64,000 nucleotides of DNA from Clostridiaceae bacterium (lineage in GTDB: Bacteria; Bacillota; Clostridia; Lachnospirales; Lachnospiraceae). Shown in pieces: positions 1 through 9,037 of the stretch. The translations under genes were made by a program, and so were the position numbers. The notes below the pieces were generated by a model, which was not told the DNA's origin, searched no databases, and saw nothing but the letters and a program-made list of their open reading frames with translations. Positions within the stretch are counted from its first letter, which is position 1. Each line of letters starts with the position of its first letter. The stretch is taken from contig CAJTGI010000004.1 of the NCBI GenBank assembly GCA_910575435.1, positions 1-64,000 of the forward strand. Reading direction: 5' to 3'.

Positions 1-1
1 G

Positions 2-952
2 AAGCCGTTGGAACAGAAAGTCATCAGGGAGTTCGGCTGCCAGAAGTTTATCTACTGCAGTGATGCCGGTCTGGCTTCTGAAAATATACGCACATACAAT
101 CACATGGGCGAAAGGGCTTTTATCGTAACCCAGTCCATAAAGAAACTCCCTGCTGAAGATAAGGTATGGGCATTGGACAAAAGCGGGTTCAAGAGGGTTT
201 CCGATGACAGGCCTGTAGATATCACGTCATTGCCTGATGATGATACAAGCTTGTATTATAAAGATGAACCCTATACTCCCCAAAAACTACATCAACGGCT
301 GATCATTACTTATTCCCCGAAGTATGCACGCTACCAAAAAGTGATACGTGAGAAACAGGTAGAACGTGCTGAAAAAATGATCGCTTCCGGAAATGCCAAG
401 AAGCAGCGTAAAAATCCAAATGACCCGGGAAGGTTTATTGGCGCTGTTGCTGTCACGGATGATGGCGAAAAAGCGAAAGTGCATAGTTTCCTTGACGAGA
501 ACAAAATCGCAGATGAGGCATTATATGATGGCTTATATGCGGTGTGTACAGATTTGCTGGACGATGATGTGAGTGATATCCTCAAAGTCAGCGAAGGGCG
601 ATGGCAGATCGAGGAATGCTTCCGGATCATGAAGACAGACTTTGCGGCAAGACCTGTTTATCTGCAAGACGAGAATAGGATCAAAGCCCACTTTCTCATA
701 TGTTTTTTAGCACTTTTGACGTATCGTGTTTTGGAAAGGAAACTGGATTTTAATTATACTTGCGAAGAAATCCTGGAAACTTTAAGGTCAATGAACTTTG
801 CAGGGATACAGGAGCAGGGATTCATTCCCTTATATAAACGGCTAAAGATCACGGATGATTTGCACGAAGCCTGCGGTTTTCGGACAGACTATCAGTTTAT
901 AACAAAAAGCCAGATGAAAACAATCCAGAAAAAAAGTAAAGGCAGAGAATAA
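2..952 (+). CDS. IS1634-like transposase, 5'-truncated by window edge
   Basis: The reading frame is open from the left edge, so the N-terminus lies outside the window; the first in-frame start-like codon seen (TTG at 8) is probably internal. The visible 314 residues resemble the C-terminal part of IS1634/IS4-type DDE transposases. There is an SDAGL motif near the start (an acidic residue typical of the catalytic core) and a GRWQIEECFRIMK block near residue 200, the Y/R-W-x-IE-x-F-R-x-[ML]-K region carrying the catalytic Glu. A hydrophobic helix follows it. The frame is intact to its TAA stop, so the copy could be active if the missing part is intact. The family is assigned by resemblance; IS4-group relatives are the alternative. 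Confidence 0.8.
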   Translation, partial: KPLEQKVIREFGCQKFIYCSDAGLASENIRTYNHMGERAFIVTQSIKKLPAEDKVWALDKSGFKRVSDDRPVDITSLPDDDTSLYYKDEPYTPQKLHQRLIITYSPKYARYQKVIREKQVERAEKMIASGNAKKQRKNPNDPGRFIGAVAVTDDGEKAKVHSFLDENKIADEALYDGLYAVCTDLLDDDVSDILKVSEGRWQIEECFRIMKTDFAARPVYLQDENRIKAHFLICFLALLTYRVLERKLDFNYTCEEILETLRSMNFAGIQEQGFIPLYKRLKITDDLHEACGFRTDYQFITKSQMKTIQKKSKGRE

Positions 953-976
953 AATACTATAGTCCGTGACAAAAGA

Positions 977-1021
977 AAAAATCGCTGTATGCCCTATATT
1001 TATTAGGATTACAGCGATTTT
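977..1021 (+). terminator. stem-loop after transposase
   Basis: Arms AAAATCGCTGTA and TACAGCGATTTTA enclose about 20 nt, and T-rich sequence follows on the plus strand. It starts 25 nt after the transposase stop. It may be the element's terminator or part of its right terminal inverted repeat; the left end is outside the window, so the two cannot be separated. Confidence 0.6.
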
Positions 1022-1120
1022 ATTTCTTATAAACTGTCAAAGACAGGATTATATATAATATTCTCTATTATTTCAACCAATTTTCATCATATCTGATTAG
1101 AAATCCCAAGGTCATGCTGT

Positions 1121-1285
1121 TCATTGACATGTGCTCGCAGACCGTTCCCCCTCCCCTTTTATCGCTTCCAGGCAAACCCTCAAGACCCCTTCCACAATCT
1201 TCTTTTTCTCCTCCTCCGTCAGATTGGCAACATAACTGCGAACAGCCGTCCCGCCAATCATCCTTGTTCCGATATAATCACCCAT
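1121..1285 (-). CDS. small conserved-looking protein divergent to serine recombinase
   Basis: A 54-residue frame starts at ATG 1285 and stops at TGA 1121-1123. The translation starts MGDYIGTRMIGGTAVRSYV and continues with an LTEEEKKKIVEGVL helix, a protein-like composition with an amphipathic charged helix. A purine-rich stretch (GGGAGAG) lies directly upstream but at poor spacing. It sits divergently 165 bp from the serine recombinase start, where small accessory ORFs of mobilisable elements are often found. I do not recognise a characterised family. Confidence 0.4.
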   Translation of the reverse strand: MGDYIGTRMIGGTAVRSYVANLTEEEKKKIVEGVLRVCLEAIKGEGERSASTCQ

Positions 1286-1449
1286 CTCTCCCGTTCCCCT
1301 CTGTCCTTTTGCTCATTCTATGTGCCCCACATTTTGTCCTATGCCTTAGCCAAGCAATAATATTCGCCGTGCTAGCATCATATAAATAGCAAAGGTGCCT
1401 GTCATTGGCACAAGAAGCCATCATCTCCCATCAAGGAAAGGATCTCGCC

Positions 1450-3006
1450 ATGATTGCCATATATGTCCGCCAGTCCTTAGACAAAAAAGACTCCCTATCC
1501 ATCGAGGCACAGATTGAAGATTGCGTTACCATCTGCAAGCGCAATGGCTGGAATACTTACAAAGTATACAAAGACAAGGGATGGTCTGCCAAAAATCTCG
1601 AACGCCCAAGCTTCCAGCAGTTAAACCAAGACGTGAAGGCAGGACTGGTGGAGACCGTAGTCTGCTACAAAATCGACCGCATCAGCCGCAATATCCGAGA
1701 TTTGGTAAATCTCATCGAAGATTACAACGAACTGGGCGTCCATTTTATCTCTTTCGCAGATAACATCAACACTGCCGCCCCCGGGGGCATGATGATGGCA
1801 ACCCTCTTCGGCTCCCTGGCCCAAATGGAGAGGGAAGCTATCATTACCAGGGTGACGGACAATTACTACTACCGATGCGAACTGGGATACTGGGGGGGAG
1901 GCCCAGCCCCCTATGGCTACCGCCTAAAAAAAATCCAGGAAAACAATCAGAAGCACACCGTATTGGAGATAGATGAAAAGGAAGCCCCAGTGGTGAGACA
2001 GTTCTTCACATGGTACCTGGAACCAGGCGCAACGATTTTTACAATCTTGAACAGGGCCCAAGAATTAGGCATTAAAACAAGAAAAGGGTCTGCTTGGACT
2101 TCCAGAGTTATGGCAGATCTGCTCTCCAAGCCCCTCTATGCCCCAAATACCATGGATATCTACCATTATTATAAGGCCCAGGGAGTAAATGTCCGCATAA
2201 TGCCAGAACAATGCGATGGCAGTTTGTCCCTGAACGTATTCGGGAAAAGGGAGCGGGGCAGCAGCACGCCAAAACGCTCCAGGCCCGTCAGCGAAATGAC
2301 CCTGGCCATCGCAAAACACATTGCCATCATTGACGGCGATACCTTTCTGCGGGTGCAGGAAAAAAGGAAATCCTCCCTACAAGTCACCCCCCGCTCAGGA
2401 ACCTCCCGCAGCACCATACTATCCGGCCTGGTTAGGTGCGGCATGTGCGGCCGGGCCATGTCCCCCTCCGGCAGCCGCCTAGGCACAAAATATTTCATAT
2501 GCTCCGGCAAGAAGAACTACGCCCATGGCACCTGTCCTTCCAAAAGCATCAAGGTATCCCTCCTAGAAAACATCGTGCTAGATGACTTGCTTGCCCACCT
2601 ATCCGATCCCAAATGCATCGACCTCTTCCACTCCGATGCCCCATCCCGGGTTCCCGCCGCAGATGCCACCAAAATTAATGCGCTACAGCAGGAGCATGCC
2701 CAAATAGAAAATGAAATCCGGCAGCTGATTGCCGCCTGTGCCTCTGCGAATGAAGTAGCCATCGAATATTTGAATGACCATATCACCCAATTAGATGCCA
2801 GAAAAAAAGAAATCGGGCAAACCATCCTCTCCATCCGGCAGAATGCAGAAAGCCTTCTGCAAAGGCAGGCAGACATCACTGCGGAATCCGTACCCTCCAT
2901 CCTCCGATCCGGTTCCTTTGATGACAGAAAACTCCTGTGCCGCTACCTGATTCGAGAAATCACATACGCCGCCAGAGACCATATCACCATCATATACAAC
3001 CTATAG
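1450..3006 (+). CDS. large serine recombinase (TnpX/phage-integrase type)
   Basis: A 518-residue site-specific recombinase of the large serine family, which cuts and rejoins DNA through a serine nucleophile. The N-terminal resolvase domain runs about 1-150, with Ser9 in IYVRQS, the YKIDRISRN motif and LAQMERE. A recombinase domain follows (GPAPYGYRL near 158). A zinc ribbon has two Cys pairs (RCGMCGRAM and a later ICSGK...TCPSK). The C-terminus is predicted coiled coil. The start at ATG 1450 is chosen for its AAGGAAAGG ribosome site; an upstream TTG at 1405 lacks one. It lies between a transposase remnant and the PqqD/kinase locus and ends convergently with 3070-4218. No attachment site could be identified. 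Integrase of a decayed element, or a stand-alone invertase, are both possible. Confidence 0.9.
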   Translation: MIAIYVRQSLDKKDSLSIEAQIEDCVTICKRNGWNTYKVYKDKGWSAKNLERPSFQQLNQDVKAGLVETVVCYKIDRISRNIRDLVNLIEDYNELGVHFISFADNINTAAPGGMMMATLFGSLAQMEREAIITRVTDNYYYRCELGYWGGGPAPYGYRLKKIQENNQKHTVLEIDEKEAPVVRQFFTWYLEPGATIFTILNRAQELGIKTRKGSAWTSRVMADLLSKPLYAPNTMDIYHYYKAQGVNVRIMPEQCDGSLSLNVFGKRERGSSTPKRSRPVSEMTLAIAKHIAIIDGDTFLRVQEKRKSSLQVTPRSGTSRSTILSGLVRCGMCGRAMSPSGSRLGTKYFICSGKKNYAHGTCPSKSIKVSLLENIVLDDLLAHLSDPKCIDLFHSDAPSRVPAADATKINALQQEHAQIENEIRQLIAACASANEVAIEYLNDHITQLDARKKEIGQTILSIRQNAESLLQRQADITAESVPSILRSGSFDDRKLLCRYLIREITYAARDHITIIYNL

Positions 3007-3069
3007 CATCAGAGCAAATGCCGACCCTGCGCCCAGCCTGCCGCCTCAAAGGTAAGCTAGGTCATTCCC

Positions 3070-4218
3070 TCAGCCCTCAAGGCTTCCATCCACCGCGCTT
3101 TTCATCACCTCCGCCGCCTCCCTATCCGGTCGGCAGGACAGACGCCACACAGGACAGCAGCTCTCCACCTTCTCCGCAAAGGCAATATTCCTCCTCAGCA
3201 AATCCTCCTCCCAGGCAGGGGAAATCATTCTCTGGACGATGGCAAGGATTTTTTCTGATGCGTCTGGTATCTCGCAGGCATTTTTAGCCGCCTTTTTCAG
3301 AAAGGCAATCCCACCCAGAGGATAGCCTTTCTCCGTAGCGATGCCAGAAGTTCCGCACCAGGGCTGCCCATGCACCATGACCGTCCCCCCCTCTATTCCC
3401 AGCATGTTCAGGTCTCCATTTAAGATCTCCGCCCCAAAAGCCTCCCTCCACAAATTCACATGGGTGGACTTCCCAGCGCCAGACCGCCCGGAAAATAGCC
3501 ATGCCCTCCCCCGGTAAAGAAGGGATGCCGAATGCAGGAAAAAGAAGCCTCTCTCGCTAGCCGCCACCAAAACCGCAAATCGAATGGCATGGAAAATATC
3601 CTGAGCGTCCCTGTCAATCAAATCGTACTCGCAGAACAATAGAGCATGGGAACCATCCTTCTTCACATGCATCTCTTCCAGCACAGGAAACCCCGGAAAG
3701 AGAAAGACATAAACTTCCCCCCCGTCAATAAGCACCAACTCCCCATTGCGCAATATCACCCTGCCATTGATGCGATGCCTGGGAGGCACGCAGGCAACCT
3801 GCACCGTCAAGTCGTCCCCCTCCTCGCAGGCAAACTGCTGGAAAAACGACTGATAGACCGCTTCTGGCCCCTTGTAGGCAATCTTTATCGGCCCTGCGGA
3901 AAAGTACAGGGGATTCCATCCATATTCCTCCCCCCGCTCCTCCCGCAGCATCCCCATCTGTGCCAGATATCCACGAAAGCCTTCCACATCTTCTCCCAGC
4001 CTGTCCTCCATCTCCTCCCCCAGGCCATACTCCTGCCTGAGAAGGCGCACCAGTTCCCCTCTGCCGCAGCCAGACTCCATCCCCCGCCAGAGAATCTCTC
4101 CCGTCTCATTCAGGGAAAAGCCTTCGCAGCAATCCGCAATATTCTGTCCATAGGGAAGCACATGGGTTCTGCCCCCCAGTTCTGCCCTCAAGAAACCTTC
4201 TCTGATCTCCTTCTTCAT
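3070..4218 (-). CDS. PqqD-like domain fused to HPr-kinase-like domain
   Basis: A 382-residue protein. Residues 1-95 look like a PqqD/RiPP-recognition fold (a NETGEILWRGM segment and helices down to about 95), which in known systems binds a precursor's leader peptide. Residues about 200-380 look like the C-terminal kinase domain of HprK: an FLHSA segment with His229, a P-loop GRSGAGKST (244-252) and NGDLNML with Asp269. Lasso-peptide clusters such as paeninodin use a related kinase to phosphorylate the precursor C-terminus, so a peptide-phosphorylating role is inferred here. An AAGGGGAG ribosome site precedes the ATG. It lies 12 bp downstream of the ABC exporter gene and is probably co-transcribed with it. 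HprK/PqqD similarity is by motif only. Confidence 0.75.
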   Translation of the reverse strand: MKKEIREGFLRAELGGRTHVLPYGQNIADCCEGFSLNETGEILWRGMESGCGRGELVRLLRQEYGLGEEMEDRLGEDVEGFRGYLAQMGMLREERGEEYGWNPLYFSAGPIKIAYKGPEAVYQSFFQQFACEEGDDLTVQVACVPPRHRINGRVILRNGELVLIDGGEVYVFLFPGFPVLEEMHVKKDGSHALLFCEYDLIDRDAQDIFHAIRFAVLVAASERGFFFLHSASLLYRGRAWLFSGRSGAGKSTHVNLWREAFGAEILNGDLNMLGIEGGTVMVHGQPWCGTSGIATEKGYPLGGIAFLKKAAKNACEIPDASEKILAIVQRMISPAWEEDLLRRNIAFAEKVESCCPVWRLSCRPDREAAEVMKSAVDGSLEG

Positions 4219-4230
4219 ACGCTCCCCTTT

Positions 4231-6000
4231 CTATCCCTCTGCCTTCATCGCCTGGATCTCCTCCTGGGACAGCGGCTCGCACCGCCTGTCCCGAATGGCA
4301 TACACCCGGTGGCAGATGGAGAGCACGGAGGTGCGATGGGTGGTGACGATGCAAGTCCTGGGATACTCGTCCTTCATAATATTGCGAAGGATCCTCCGCT
4401 CCGTATCCCCATCCAGCGCCGACGTGGCCTCATCCATCAGAAGGATGGGGGATTTCTTCATCAATGCTCTGGCAATGGACAGACGCTGGGCCTGGCCCTC
4501 GGAAAAGCCACCTCCCCGCTCGCCAATCTTGCTGTCGATGCCCAGAGGAAGCTTCTCAATAAATTCCCAGGCACAGGCCACCTTCAAGCACTCCACGATT
4601 TCCTCCTCCGTGGCCTCCGGCTTCACATTCCGCATATTTTCCGCAATCGTGCCAGAAAACATGGTGTTCCCCTGAGGGACATAGGAAAAAAGCTGGCGCA
4701 CGGAAGGGGAATATTCCACTCTGTCTTCCTCCCTGCCTTCTCCCCAGATTTCCATCTTGCCGCGCTGGGGTTCCAGCAGGGCAAGCATAATCCGCAAAAG
4801 GGTGGTCTTTCCCTCCCCGGAAGGACCCACCAGAGCCACAATCTCATGGGGCTTGGCAAAGAAATCAGTCCCTTCAAAGACCTGATTGCCATTATAGTAT
4901 GCATAATCCATATCCCGAATGCCAAGCGCCAGCCCTCTATCCCGATTTCTCTGATAGAAGGCTTCCACCTCCCGATACTCCGAATAATCCTCCCGAGGCA
5001 TTCCCAGAATATCCATCAGCCTCCCGGCGGAGGTAGTAATCCCGATAGCGCTGGGCACCATGCCGGTCAGGGCATTCAACGTGCCAGTCAGCGTGCCGGA
5101 CAGAGATAGAAACAGCGTCATGGTGCCGTAGGAGATATCTCCCACCCACACCCGCCATATTCCGAATCCATAACAGCTGTAAGACACTGCCAGTCCCACG
5201 AAGGACATGAAGATGGAAATCAGGATGCCTAATTTCTCATATTTCTTTCGCAATTTCCAGAAATCCTTCTGATACTGGCGAAGAGTTTTCACATAGAGAG
5301 GAATCAAGTCAAAAGCCTTGATGGTCTGAATATTGGAGAACGTCTCCTGGTTAAATCCCATCATCCTGGCACTCAGAGCGGCACTTTCCTTATTCCTGGA
5401 CTGCATTCTGGAAAGCAGCGTCTTGGACATCAGAAGGCTCACGGGCATGCCCGCCATGGCAAGCAGGGCAAAGGCCGGGTCGTAATACACCACGATGGCC
5501 AGTGCCGAGATAAACTTAGAAAAATTGATAACAAGGTCGGGAACCCAATTCAGCACCCCGTCAGAAATGGTGGAGGCATCGCTGCTCCAACGGGTAAGCA
5601 AATCCCCCGTATGATAGGCCATCAAAGGCTCCAGCCGGGTAAGAAGCATCTTCTCAAAAATATCTGCCTTGATTTCATTGTCCACCTTGATGCTTATCAT
5701 GGCGGAAATATAACTCAGCAACTGGGAGATAATCACGTTCACCATGGTGAATGTAATATACATGACAAATGTCTTCACGATCTCTGACGACTTATGCTGG
5801 GTAATGATATCTACCAGATCCCTGGACAAAAAACTGGTCACCAGGGAAGTTCCCGTGCCCACCAGCCCGATGCCCGTATAAATAAAAATGGAGAGCCAGT
5901 ACTTCCTCACATAGGTATATATCCATATGGTCTGGCTGATCATCTCCTTCAGCCTGCCCTCCCGAATCCTCTTCCAGTAAAACTTCCATCTCTCCTTCAT
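4231..6000 (-). CDS. ABC exporter, fused permease-ATPase
   Basis: A 589-residue half-transporter. It has an N-terminal six-helix type-1 exporter membrane domain (about 25-320) and a C-terminal ATPase with Walker A GPSGEGKTT, Q-loop SYVPQGN, Walker B ILLMDEATSAL and an H-loop TTHRTS. The signature is FSEGQAQR instead of LSGGQ, a variant I associate with peptide and lipid exporters in Firmicutes. The start at ATG 6000 follows GGAGCAGGC. No peptidase C39 domain is present, so any leader would have to be removed elsewhere, possibly by the S26-type peptidase at 9038. It is encoded just upstream of the PqqD-kinase fusion, as expected for export of a modified peptide. The substrate is unknown. Confidence 0.88.
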   Translation of the reverse strand: MKERWKFYWKRIREGRLKEMISQTIWIYTYVRKYWLSIFIYTGIGLVGTGTSLVTSFLSRDLVDIITQHKSSEIVKTFVMYITFTMVNVIISQLLSYISAMISIKVDNEIKADIFEKMLLTRLEPLMAYHTGDLLTRWSSDASTISDGVLNWVPDLVINFSKFISALAIVVYYDPAFALLAMAGMPVSLLMSKTLLSRMQSRNKESAALSARMMGFNQETFSNIQTIKAFDLIPLYVKTLRQYQKDFWKLRKKYEKLGILISIFMSFVGLAVSYSCYGFGIWRVWVGDISYGTMTLFLSLSGTLTGTLNALTGMVPSAIGITTSAGRLMDILGMPREDYSEYREVEAFYQRNRDRGLALGIRDMDYAYYNGNQVFEGTDFFAKPHEIVALVGPSGEGKTTLLRIMLALLEPQRGKMEIWGEGREEDRVEYSPSVRQLFSYVPQGNTMFSGTIAENMRNVKPEATEEEIVECLKVACAWEFIEKLPLGIDSKIGERGGGFSEGQAQRLSIARALMKKSPILLMDEATSALDGDTERRILRNIMKDEYPRTCIVTTHRTSVLSICHRVYAIRDRRCEPLSQEEIQAMKAEG

Positions 6001-6047
6001 GCCTGCTCCGTTCCCCACTGCCAACTACATGTTCCAATCACTGCACT

Positions 6048-6060
6048 GCTATTCACAGCC
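6048..6060 (+). repeat. solo end of the TATTCACAG repeat family
   Basis: GCTATTCACAGCC matches the terminal repeat of the elements at 34918, 47956 and 52997 over CTATTCACAGCC, but no internal arm or second end follows. Confidence 0.5.
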
Positions 6061-6090
6061 ATTTATTTAATATTAACATTTTCCACAACC

Positions 6091-6117
6091 TTTTGACAAG
6101 TGACAGGAATGCAGCAT
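6091..6117 (+). repeat. direct repeat copy 1 (of promoter at 8974)
   Basis: This stretch matches 8974-9000 at 24 of 27 positions, including TTTTGACAAG and GAATGCAG. This copy keeps the TTGACA box (6093-6098) but has CATGTG in place of the TATAAT box, and no plus-strand gene follows. It looks like a decayed duplicate of the S26-operon promoter. Confidence 0.7.
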
Positions 6118-6165
6118 GTGATGGCATGAAATGCACCATGATAGTTTAGGAAATATTTTTTTGAA

Positions 6166-7908
6166 TTACTTCACAAGCACTTTGGCTTTTATTTTTTTTG
6201 CCTTCTTCTTAAACCAGTTTCTGTCAGACTTCTTCACCTTCTTGCTGAGAATAATCTTTTTGTAATTTTTATGCACCTGAAATGGATGGAGATAAGCCCC
6301 CCTGGTTTTTTTTGTGAACTTTTTAATCCGGGACAGATCTAAAACATTTACCTTGCAACTCTTTTTACAATGGTACACCTGCACTGCCGACTTCTTCATA
6401 GGAGGCATGGCAAGTTTCTTCAAACGAAGTGCCGAATACAGATACAGACCGCTCAGGAAAGTATTCCTGCTCAAATCCAGACTTGTAATCTTGGTGCCTT
6501 TTAAATGCAAAGAGTGCAATTTAACATTCTTCTTCATATCTAACTTCTTAACTTTTTTTGTCCCTTCAATCCATAGAGTTTTCAATTTTGTATTTTTTTT
6601 CAAATTTATGCTTTTTAGGTTGCTACTCTTAATATACAGATATTTCATGTTCTTGCATTTTGCAACATCAAGCTTAGAAAAACTCCCTTCCATAAGAAGT
6701 TCTTCCAGTTTGGGCATATCGGCCAGATTGATAGATTTTATCCTGCTGTACCACAGATGAACCTTCTTCAGTTTCTTCAAGGCAGAATGCCCGGCCGCAT
6801 CCCTAGTGATAATCTTTTCCAAGCATGTATCCGTTCCATATAGCGTCTCCAGAGATTCCATCTGGGAGATATCCAGAACCTTAAATGCCTGATTTCCAAA
6901 TTGCGGGTCATTTGCCATAGCGATACAATTCACTCCCTGTGCCGACCCAACAGAAAGTGTCTTCAATGTTTTCCTCACAGGACTCAAGTCCAGCTGCGGA
7001 AAGCGAGCGGCAACCAAATCCAATTCCTTCAGAGCAGATAATCCTTTCAAAGAAAATTTCTTCCCCTGCAAACTGCCACGGATTACCAATTTCTCCAGGT
7101 ATTTCAGGCCTGACAGAAAACTAAAATCCTGCATCTCTACGTCAATCTCAAGAGTTTCCAGCCTCAACCGGGATAGTTCCTCAAACAATACGCCATTCTC
7201 CTTCAGATCCTTTTGAGAAATACCGCTATAGGCGATATTGAGATATTTTAGGGAAGGCATTTTGGAAAAAGCGAGATTGCAGTTTTGGATTTTTTCACAT
7301 TTCAACCACAACGATGCCAGCGAAGAAATCTCCCCTGCGCCATTCCTAAGCCCATCCACTTCATAAGCCCTGATGCTGATATCATTTAGATTCTTAGCTC
7401 CTACATTCCAATTTACTTTCAGACTACGTGTATCAATCTTTATTTTTTTCAGGCAATCCGATGTGCCAGACAGGGTAATCTGCCCATCGAAAGTATCTCT
7501 ATAAGAACCTGCCAAGGAAATCTTCTCAGCATAGGGAAAACACTGGAGCAGACTGCCGCCAAAAATCCACTCCCGTTCCTTATCATTCCCTATGAGAGCA
7601 AAATCCAGTTCCCTGATATTGGGGAAATTTTCCATTCCCTTAAAATCCACTACCGTACCAGATTTTACATCAAAAGACACCTCTCCTGACATTTCAGTTG
7701 TTCTTCCAAATTGCGTGGGTATTTTCAATTCCTCATTCGACAGCACGCCATCCCGATTGATATCATAAGCCTTCACATGGGAACGAACTGTAGGGTCAGG
7801 AAAATTCACCTCATCCACGGGAACAGATGCCTCTGCCCGCATCCCTCCAATCAGCCATATGCCCATTACCGCCACGCCTGCCAGCATGATCTGCTTCCAT
7901 CTCTCCAT
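6166..7908 (-). CDS. secreted leucine-rich-repeat protein with EF-hand-like motif
   Basis: A 580-residue protein with a clear signal peptide (MERWKQIMLAGVAVMGIWLI, predicted cleavage near AEA-S). An EF-hand/dockerin-like loop follows (DINRDGVLSNEE, about residues 48-60), then irregular leucine-rich repeats (xxLxxLxLxx, KNxKLKxLxLxG) over most of the length, and a lysine-rich tail. The start at ATG 7908 is chosen because GGAGGG sits 6 nt upstream; an in-frame ATG six codons earlier lacks this. No LPXTG anchor or cell-wall-binding repeat is visible. The leucine-rich repeats suggest a protein-binding role outside the cell, but no partner is indicated. It and the next gene separate the two operons of the PqqD locus and may have been inserted between them. 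Confidence 0.75.
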   Translation of the reverse strand: MERWKQIMLAGVAVMGIWLIGGMRAEASVPVDEVNFPDPTVRSHVKAYDINRDGVLSNEELKIPTQFGRTTEMSGEVSFDVKSGTVVDFKGMENFPNIRELDFALIGNDKEREWIFGGSLLQCFPYAEKISLAGSYRDTFDGQITLSGTSDCLKKIKIDTRSLKVNWNVGAKNLNDISIRAYEVDGLRNGAGEISSLASLWLKCEKIQNCNLAFSKMPSLKYLNIAYSGISQKDLKENGVLFEELSRLRLETLEIDVEMQDFSFLSGLKYLEKLVIRGSLQGKKFSLKGLSALKELDLVAARFPQLDLSPVRKTLKTLSVGSAQGVNCIAMANDPQFGNQAFKVLDISQMESLETLYGTDTCLEKIITRDAAGHSALKKLKKVHLWYSRIKSINLADMPKLEELLMEGSFSKLDVAKCKNMKYLYIKSSNLKSINLKKNTKLKTLWIEGTKKVKKLDMKKNVKLHSLHLKGTKITSLDLSRNTFLSGLYLYSALRLKKLAMPPMKKSAVQVYHCKKSCKVNVLDLSRIKKFTKKTRGAYLHPFQVHKNYKKIILSKKVKKSDRNWFKKKAKKIKAKVLVK

Positions 7909-7989
7909 AACAATCCCTCCATTCAATCATATCACATGATATATTTATTATTGCCATTTGCGACCATTGATCTCTCCTTGCGCTTGTTT

Positions 7990-8776
7990 CTACCAAAAAG
8001 ACAAATTATTCCATATTCTCCTCATCATACTTGGATCCGATGTATTTTTGAGCCAGTCTTCCGGCACATATCCCGCAGATTTCACATTCTCATACAGATT
8101 CCAGACAGGTATCCGATATGTGCCTGTTGTCTCTCCTTGGTAGCCATTGCTAATAAATGCCCGGGGATCGAACTGATTCTTTGTCTGGAACAGCGTCAGC
8201 AGCCGAGAGACACAATCCTGAGAGGCAATGTCAAACCTTCCCTCCACGTAAGACACATTATCCGCATAATATTTATGGCAGTCTTTTCTTTCTTCTGGAT
8301 ATGCAAGCAATTCCAAATCCTTTGTGTTAGTGCTTCCCGCCATCACCCAGCCTCTCATGAAAGAATCATAGTGAATATTTGTCTTGACATTTGCGGTCTT
8401 TTGATATCTCGTGACTCGAGTATTTGCCGCAATCGGTTCCGCATCCTTAGGATTAATCACATACTGGTGGGAAAAAGCATCCGTGGCCGCATGAATGGCA
8501 AAGCCTAGGAATTGCAAATGCCGCCTTCTATTAATCTCCACTTTGTTTCCCACTTTTGCAATATCATGGTCATAAGCCGCATTGATTATATGCCTCAAAT
8601 CCTGTCTTGCTTGATCTTTCGCTGTTGATGACTGCTCGTTGCTGTTATAAAAATTATTAGAATATGACTTCAATTGATCCTTCGTAGAATTGTAGGCCCA
8701 CATCATATAAGCCCATCAGCAAGCCAACTGCCAAAAAACATAGCCAAAGTTTTCTCTGCCCCTTTCCTTTCTCCAT
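7990..8776 (-). pseudogene. phospholipase-C/P1-nuclease-like protein, frameshifted after signal peptide
   Basis: The main frame (8706 down to 7990, 238 residues) has a His/Asp pattern (FAIHAATDAFSHQ; also AAYDHD and NIHYDS) like zinc-dependent phospholipase C or related metal-binding helical proteins; the family call is tentative. That frame has no ribosome site at its first ATG. A good start (ATG 8776, with AAGGATAAGG upstream) opens another frame encoding a signal peptide, MEKGKGQRKLWLCFLAVGLL. Removing one G from the GGG run at about 8711-8713 joins the two frames. So the gene is either frameshifted, mis-sequenced at that spot, or expressed at low level. It lies on the same strand as the leucine-rich-repeat gene and may be co-transcribed with it. 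Confidence 0.55.
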
Positions 8777-8975
8777 ATTAACACCTTATCCTTTCATTTT
8801 TTCCGATATTCATAGCCACAATATAATAATAACCAAAAATTCTTAAGATTTCATTAAGTACCATCCTTCCCGCTTATCATAAAACGAATGGTCAGTTTTC
8901 TCTTTTACAAAATATTATAGCAGATTTCCACAACATGACAACGAAAATAAGAGTCTATTTTTTTATTTAACCATT

Positions 8976-9003
8976 TTGACAAGCGACAAGAATGCAGTAT
9001 AAT
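8976..9003 (+). promoter_or_regulatory. promoter of the S26 peptidase-GT-nucleotidyltransferase-PqqD operon
   Basis: TTGACA (8976-8981), a 16-bp spacer and TATAAT (8998-9003), both boxes matching the sigma-A consensus. The start codon at 9038 follows with GACGGAGGAAAG as ribosome site. Confidence 0.85.
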
Positions 9004-9037
9004 AATAATAAATGACAACATTGACGGAGGAAAGCCT

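Noticed and set aside
3646-5109. Long plus-strand open frame of 487 codons
   Set aside because: Antisense to the kinase fusion and ABC exporter genes, whose motifs are clear; its translation is Pro/His/Leu-rich without domains.
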